18,641 nt of DNA from assembly GCA_051881335.1 (NCBI GenBank), contig JBJEPR010000099.1:1-18641 (forward strand), in the 5' to 3' direction. A program made the position numbers and the translations under genes. Positions 15,599 through 18,641 of this stretch are shown piece after piece. Source of the DNA: Fimenecus sp051881335. GTDB taxonomy: Bacteria > Bacillota > Clostridia > Oscillospirales > Acutalibacteraceae. Within the stretch, counting starts at the first letter, position 1. Each line of letters starts with the position of its first letter. The notes under the pieces were generated by a model. That model had not been told where the DNA came from, did no database searches, and saw nothing but the letters and a program-made list of their open reading frames with translations.

Positions 15599-16636
15599 TT
15601 ATTTCTCCCAATTTGCTAATTCGCTTTGAATATAGGAAAGTGTCAGTAATTTTTCTTTCACCTGTGCAACCGTTAACAACTCTGTGTTGTTGGAATCGAA
15701 TTCATGCAGTTGAGTGCGCTTGACATTGCCGTCGGTAAAGTACTTATCATAGTTTAAGTCGCGCTTGTCCGCAGGAACACGGTAGAAGTTCCCCAAATCA
15801 ATGGCACTCGCGCATTCCTCATTGGTCAGCAGCGCTTCATACATCTTTTCCCCGTGGCGAATCCCGATTACGCGAATTTCCGCTTGCGGATTGAAAATTT
15901 CCTTGACCGCTTGTGCCAATACTTCAATCGTGCATGCGGGCGCTTTTTGCACCAAAATGTCGCCGCTTTCGCCGTTTTCAAACGCATAGAGCACCAAATC
16001 CACCGCTTCCTCCAAAGTCATAACAAAGCGCGTCATTTTCGGCTCTGTAATCGTAATTGGCTTTCCGTCTCGCATTTGGTCAATCCACAGCGGCACAACT
16101 GACCCGCGTGAGCAAAGCACATTGCCGTAACGCGTGCAACAAATTCGTGTCTTTTCCGCAGAGACCGTTCTGGATTTTGCCACAACGACCTTTTCCATCA
16201 TCGCTTTGGAAGTACCCATCGCATTGACAGGGTAAGCCGCCTTATCCGTAGACAGGCAGATAACCGATTTCACACCCGTTTCAATGGCCGCCGTCAACAC
16301 ATTGTCCGTTCCTAAGACATTGGTTTTCACCGCCTCCACCGGAAAGAACTCGCATGACGGCACCTGTTTTAGCGCCGCCGCATGGAAAATGTAATCCACG
16401 CCGTGCATAGCGTTTTTGACGGACTGCAAATCACGCACATCGCCGATGTAGAATTTCAGCTTATCACTTACCTCCGGCATCGTCTGCTGAAATTCGTGAC
16501 GCATATCGTCCTGCTTTTTTTCATCACGGGAAAACACACGGATTTCACCTATATCCGTCTGCAAAAAGCGACGAAGCACCGTATTACCGAATGACCCCGT
16601 GCCGCCCGTTATCATCAAAGTTTTGTTTTTGAACAT
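15599..16636 (-). CDS. capE: CapE/WbjB-like UDP-GlcNAc 4,6-dehydratase (5-epimerising)
   Basis: The protein has 345 residues, extended SDR family (PF02719). The nucleotide loop is GGTGSFG (11-17), followed by GDVRD (65-69), HAAALKQVP (85-93), LSTDKA (128-133) and MGTSK (140-144). Met140 stands where classical SDR enzymes have the catalytic Tyr. This Met-x3-Lys variant is characteristic of CapE/FnlA-type enzymes, and Asp131/Lys132 lie at the positions used for catalysis in the related PseB. It should turn UDP-GlcNAc into the 4-keto-6-deoxy-L-sugar nucleotide, the first step towards UDP-L-FucNAc. The ATG at 16634-16636 has only a weak GAGTG-like site. It is preceded by a 118-base gap, the only sizeable one within the locus apart from that before flippase 1, so a promoter may lie there. 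Confidence 0.95.
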   Translation of the reverse strand: MFKNKTLMITGGTGSFGNTVLRRFLQTDIGEIRVFSRDEKKQDDMRHEFQQTMPEVSDKLKFYIGDVRDLQSVKNAMHGVDYIFHAAALKQVPSCEFFPVEAVKTNVLGTDNVLTAAIETGVKSVICLSTDKAAYPVNAMGTSKAMMEKVVVAKSRTVSAEKTRICCTRYGNVLCSRGSVVPLWIDQMRDGKPITITEPKMTRFVMTLEEAVDLVLYAFENGESGDILVQKAPACTIEVLAQAVKEIFNPQAEIRVIGIRHGEKMYEALLTNEECASAIDLGNFYRVPADKRDLNYDKYFTDGNVKRTQLHEFDSNNTELLTVAQVKEKLLTLSYIQSELANWEK

Positions 16637-16655
16637 GTTTATTCACTCACTTTCG

Positions 16656-16683
16656 TTTGAACTTTTATTTTGAACTTTTATTT
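16656..16683. repeat. 13-base tandem duplication just upstream of capE
   Basis: TTTGAACTTTTATTT occurs at 16656-16670 and again at 16669-16683, a period of 13 bases with two copies sharing their edges. On the coding (minus) strand it reads as two AAATAAAAGTTCAAA units ending about 20 bases before the capE ATG. A weak promoter-like pair, TTGGTA (16691-16696) and CAAAAT (16667-16672) with 18 bases between, spans it on the minus strand; each matches 4 of 6 consensus bases, so this is only suggestive. Confidence 0.6.
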
Positions 16684-16723
16684 CGATTGCTACCAAACAG
16701 GTTTGTAATCCGTATTAAATTTT

Positions 16724-16749
16724 CCACGAAATTGTCTCCATTTCCGTGG
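16724..16749 (-). other. Hairpin just after the flippase 1 stop codon
   Basis: On the minus strand CCACGGAAAT pairs with ATTTCGTGG with one bulged G, around a 7-base loop, starting 5 bases after the TAA of flippase 1. The stem is followed by AAAATTTAAT instead of a T run, so it is not a standard intrinsic terminator. It may protect the 3' end of the upstream message or reduce read-through; the effect cannot be told from sequence. Confidence 0.45.
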
Positions 16750-16754
16750 CTGTG

Positions 16755-18290
16755 TTATCCGCGGTTGATTTTTTGAAGCACTTTTTTCACCGTGCCCGTA
16801 AGCAGCGATTTTTCGTAAGCATTAAAGCTGAAAAACCACATAAACAGTAAGAAAAATGCCACCAAAACAACGCCGTTTACGCCGAAACGAAGAAAGCGGT
16901 TTTGCATCGGATTGAAATACTCACAAAGCAGACCGACCGCAAGCGTCAGCAGTAACCCCGGCGAAAGTTTTACAAAGGTTTCTTTGCCAAAACGCACCAT
17001 ATCCAACCCTAATTTTTTCTTGTAAATGACAGCCATTAACGCCGTGCGAACCGTATAGGCGATAAAAATGGAAAGCGAAGCACCGAGTGCCCCGAAAAAG
17101 CGGGAAAGCACCAACGAGCAAAGCAAATTCACAGCGCCCATTGCCATAAACACATATGCCTGCAATTTCACCTTGTTTTCCACAATCAGCGTGGTATTGG
17201 CAATCTGCATCGGCAGATAAAAAACACTGGGAATAATCAGCAGCACAGCGCACCAATAGCTTTCCGCAAAATCCGGTTTGTTCCAAATGTCCACAACAAA
17301 GGATTTACCCAGTGCGATAAAGCCAACCGAAATCAGCCCTACAATCATTAGTTGTATTCTGCCGATTTTGACCATCAACGGCATCAGTTCTTCTTCTTTT
17401 TTGCCGCTGACAATAATTTTGGAGATGCGTGGCATAAACATCCCGTTGATTGCCGTTGCAAAGGTATAAACATACCCCTCAATGGTGCTTGCAAGTCCAA
17501 AAATCGCTACGCCGACAGAGCCTGTGACCGATACTGCGGCAATAATGGTCGGAGTGATGTTAAAAATCAAACGCTGCATAATACTGCCGACTGTTGTCCA
17601 CATAGAAAATCCGAAAATCTCTTTTAACAGACCCTTATCAAAAAACTTGAAGTTCACCCGAACCGCCGTTTGCTTTCGAATCACCAACAATTTGAGCAGA
17701 ATAGTTAAAATCCCCGAAACCGCATTGACGGTCACCAACGCGTATACACCGCAACCGGAAAGCAGGGAAATCACCATAGCCACAATTATAAACACCTTGT
17801 TGAACAAGTCACAAAGTTTCATCTGTGCAAATTTTTCGTAAGATGTTAAAATTCCGTTTAAATTGGTAAACGGAAAAGAAATTAAACTGAACAGACCGAC
17901 AATTACATACAAAACTTTAAAAGTCTCTAATTCTGCCGGCTCTAATTTCGCATAGATGACATCAATGAAGAAATAAACAACTATCAAAGCGATGAAAATG
18001 ATGGCATCCAGGGACAAGTACAATTTATATACCACGCCGAGAAAATTATTGACTGCCTTTTGGTCACCTTGCGCATTATAGCGGGAAACAAAGCGGGAAA
18101 CCGCCGCCCCCATACCGAAATCCATCACGAACATTGTAATTAACGAGGTTGCAAGCGTATACAGTCCATAATTGCTCTGACCGATTTTTGAAATCATCCA
18201 CGGGGTATATATAAGCCCCGCAATCATATTGAACGCAATGGCAAAATAGGAAAGCAATGCGCCCGCTTTAATTTGTTTTGAACTGTTCAA
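16755..18290 (-). CDS. Wzx-type polysaccharide flippase (flippase 1), TTG start
   Basis: The protein has 511 residues and 12 to 14 hydrophobic segments by eye. The first helix (about 9-30) is followed by a PWMISKIGQSNYGLYTLATS stretch and DFGMGAAVSRFVSRY (57-71), typical of MOP-superfamily polysaccharide flippases. It should export an undecaprenyl-linked glycan unit. The TTG at 18288-18290 is the start: AGGTGA lies 4 to 5 bases upstream, an in-frame TAA at 18300-18302 closes the frame just before it, and the next ATG would remove most of the first helix. It is separated from capE by a gap with a hairpin and a tandem repeat, and from the upstream glycosyltransferase by 157 bases. It may therefore belong to a different transcription unit from the tightly packed capE-to-flippase 2 block. 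Confidence 0.92.
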   Translation of the reverse strand: MNSSKQIKAGALLSYFAIAFNMIAGLIYTPWMISKIGQSNYGLYTLATSLITMFVMDFGMGAAVSRFVSRYNAQGDQKAVNNFLGVVYKLYLSLDAIIFIALIVVYFFIDVIYAKLEPAELETFKVLYVIVGLFSLISFPFTNLNGILTSYEKFAQMKLCDLFNKVFIIVAMVISLLSGCGVYALVTVNAVSGILTILLKLLVIRKQTAVRVNFKFFDKGLLKEIFGFSMWTTVGSIMQRLIFNITPTIIAAVSVTGSVGVAIFGLASTIEGYVYTFATAINGMFMPRISKIIVSGKKEEELMPLMVKIGRIQLMIVGLISVGFIALGKSFVVDIWNKPDFAESYWCAVLLIIPSVFYLPMQIANTTLIVENKVKLQAYVFMAMGAVNLLCSLVLSRFFGALGASLSIFIAYTVRTALMAVIYKKKLGLDMVRFGKETFVKLSPGLLLTLAVGLLCEYFNPMQNRFLRFGVNGVVLVAFFLLFMWFFSFNAYEKSLLTGTVKKVLQKINRG

Positions 18291-18448
18291 AAAATCACCT
18301 TAAATATTTATTCTCTCCCAAAACCGGATATTTCGATTATGTGAATGTCATCTTACCTACTGCCTACTCAGGTTTTAATTCATTTATATAATTTTCACCC
18401 TCAGGAAGTGAAATGCCATCATTTCTGGCAACACTGACCAATAGCAAT
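18291..18448 (-). other. AT-rich gap upstream of flippase 1
   Basis: This stretch has no convincing gene. On the minus strand, soon after the upstream stop codon, there is a small hairpin (TGCCA...TGGCA) and then TTTCAC...GTGAAA around a 9-base loop; neither is followed by a long T run. One frame stays open for about 30 codons after the upstream gene (TTG near 18447, reading ...SVARNDGISLPEG..., ending in TAG), with AAGGAG inside the last codons of the upstream gene. It is too short to call a gene and could be chance or a remnant. Confidence 0.5.
18383..18412 (-). promoter_or_regulatory. Candidate promoter for flippase 1
   Basis: On the minus strand TTCACT (plus 18407-18412, 4 of 6 consensus bases) is followed after 18 bases by TATAAA (plus 18383-18388, 5 of 6). 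It would give a leader of about 85 bases before the TTG at 18290. The region is AT-rich, so chance matches are expected. Confidence 0.3.
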
Positions 18449-18641
18449 TTATTTTTGCTCCTTACATATTATTGTATAGAGTTCATTCCTAAAATCCCGG
18501 TCTAATTGACACACAAGCTTTCTTGTGTCAGGTGCAGAACTTATATCAATTTTCATAATAGCTTCTGCAACAGTTTCCGGGTTGGATTCGTTATAATAAT
18601 ATACTGCGTTTCCGACTTTTGATGTTTCGATTACAGGGATT
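18449..18641 (-). CDS. C-terminal end of a glycosyltransferase (GT-B, GT4-like), cut by the window edge
   Basis: On the minus strand the frame is open from the window edge to TAA at 18449-18451, giving 63 residues. Residues 2-29 (from PVIETSKVGNAVYYYN to PETVAEAIM) match the usual end of GT4-type glycosyltransferases, where a glycine-containing turn, an aromatic YYY/yfd strand and an N/D-P-E helix follow the donor-binding motif. The rest is a charged helix as found at the C terminus of such enzymes. The catalytic parts lie outside the window. Its direction and position make it a further assembly gene of the polysaccharide locus. I rely on the C-terminal pattern alone, so the family call is moderate. 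Confidence 0.68.
   Translation of the reverse strand, partial: IPVIETSKVGNAVYYYNESNPETVAEAIMKIDISSAPDTRKLVCQLDRDFRNELYTIICKEQK

Noticed and set aside
1..18641. Search for tRNA or rRNA genes, CRISPR arrays, insertion sequences, phage genes or riboswitches
   Set aside because: No cloverleaf-like, regularly spaced repeat, transposase or conserved leader structure was recognised by eye. Almost all of the window is accounted for by protein genes.

Overview
The window looks like a chromosomal piece of a low-to-moderate GC Gram-positive gut-type Clostridia genome (Oscillospiraceae-like is my guess). The grounds are strong AGGAGG-like ribosome binding sites, several TTG starts, and a Firmicutes-style exopolysaccharide/capsule locus with an EpsG-type polymerase. 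I saw no RNA gene, CRISPR array, transposase or phage gene.

Left part, plus strand (1-2950). The window opens inside yebC, a TACO1/YebC-family translation factor, which ends at a clear intrinsic terminator. After a short palindromic intergenic element and a recognisable promoter comes a two-gene unit: a membrane-anchored endonuclease/exonuclease/phosphatase-fold protein (871-1794) and an uncharacterised nucleotidyltransferase-family protein (1805-2950). The ribosome binding site of the second gene lies across the stop codon of the first. A strong bidirectional terminator at about 2969-3006 separates this unit from the locus that converges on it.

Right part, minus strand (18641 down to 3026). 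This is one long surface-polysaccharide locus, all genes in the same direction. In transcription order it holds: the C-terminal end of a GT-B glycosyltransferase (18641-18449), flippase 1 (18290-16755), capE, capF, a VanZ-family gene, capG, the initiating undecaprenyl-phosphate sugar-1-phosphate transferase, a GT2, a polysaccharide pyruvyl transferase, a GT2, a GT-B glycosyltransferase, a GT2, an EpsG-type polymerase, a GT-B glycosyltransferase and flippase 2. From capE to flippase 2 the genes are packed with 4-base overlaps or gaps of at most about 40 bases. The only larger gaps are before flippase 1 (157 bases) and between flippase 1 and capE (118 bases). These are the likely places for internal promoters or a join between two modules.

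How they work together (inference from families). CapE, CapF and CapG homologues convert UDP-GlcNAc to UDP-N-acetyl-L-fucosamine. The small membrane sugar transferase loads the first sugar phosphate on undecaprenyl phosphate. Five complete glycosyltransferases in this stretch extend the repeat unit, and the pyruvyl transferase probably adds an acidic pyruvate ketal. A Wzx-type flippase moves the unit across the membrane and the EpsG-type protein polymerises it. The predicted product is an acidic, L-FucNAc-containing capsule or exopolysaccharide. The Wzz/Wzc/Wze-type chain-length and phosphoregulatory genes usual in such loci are absent here and may lie beyond the right edge.

I found no convincing evidence for a wholly new system. 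The points most worth a second look are the VanZ gene inserted inside the FucNAc cassette, the two flippases bracketing the locus, the gap before capE with its tandem repeat and hairpin, and the coupled phosphatase-fold/nucleotidyltransferase pair facing the locus.
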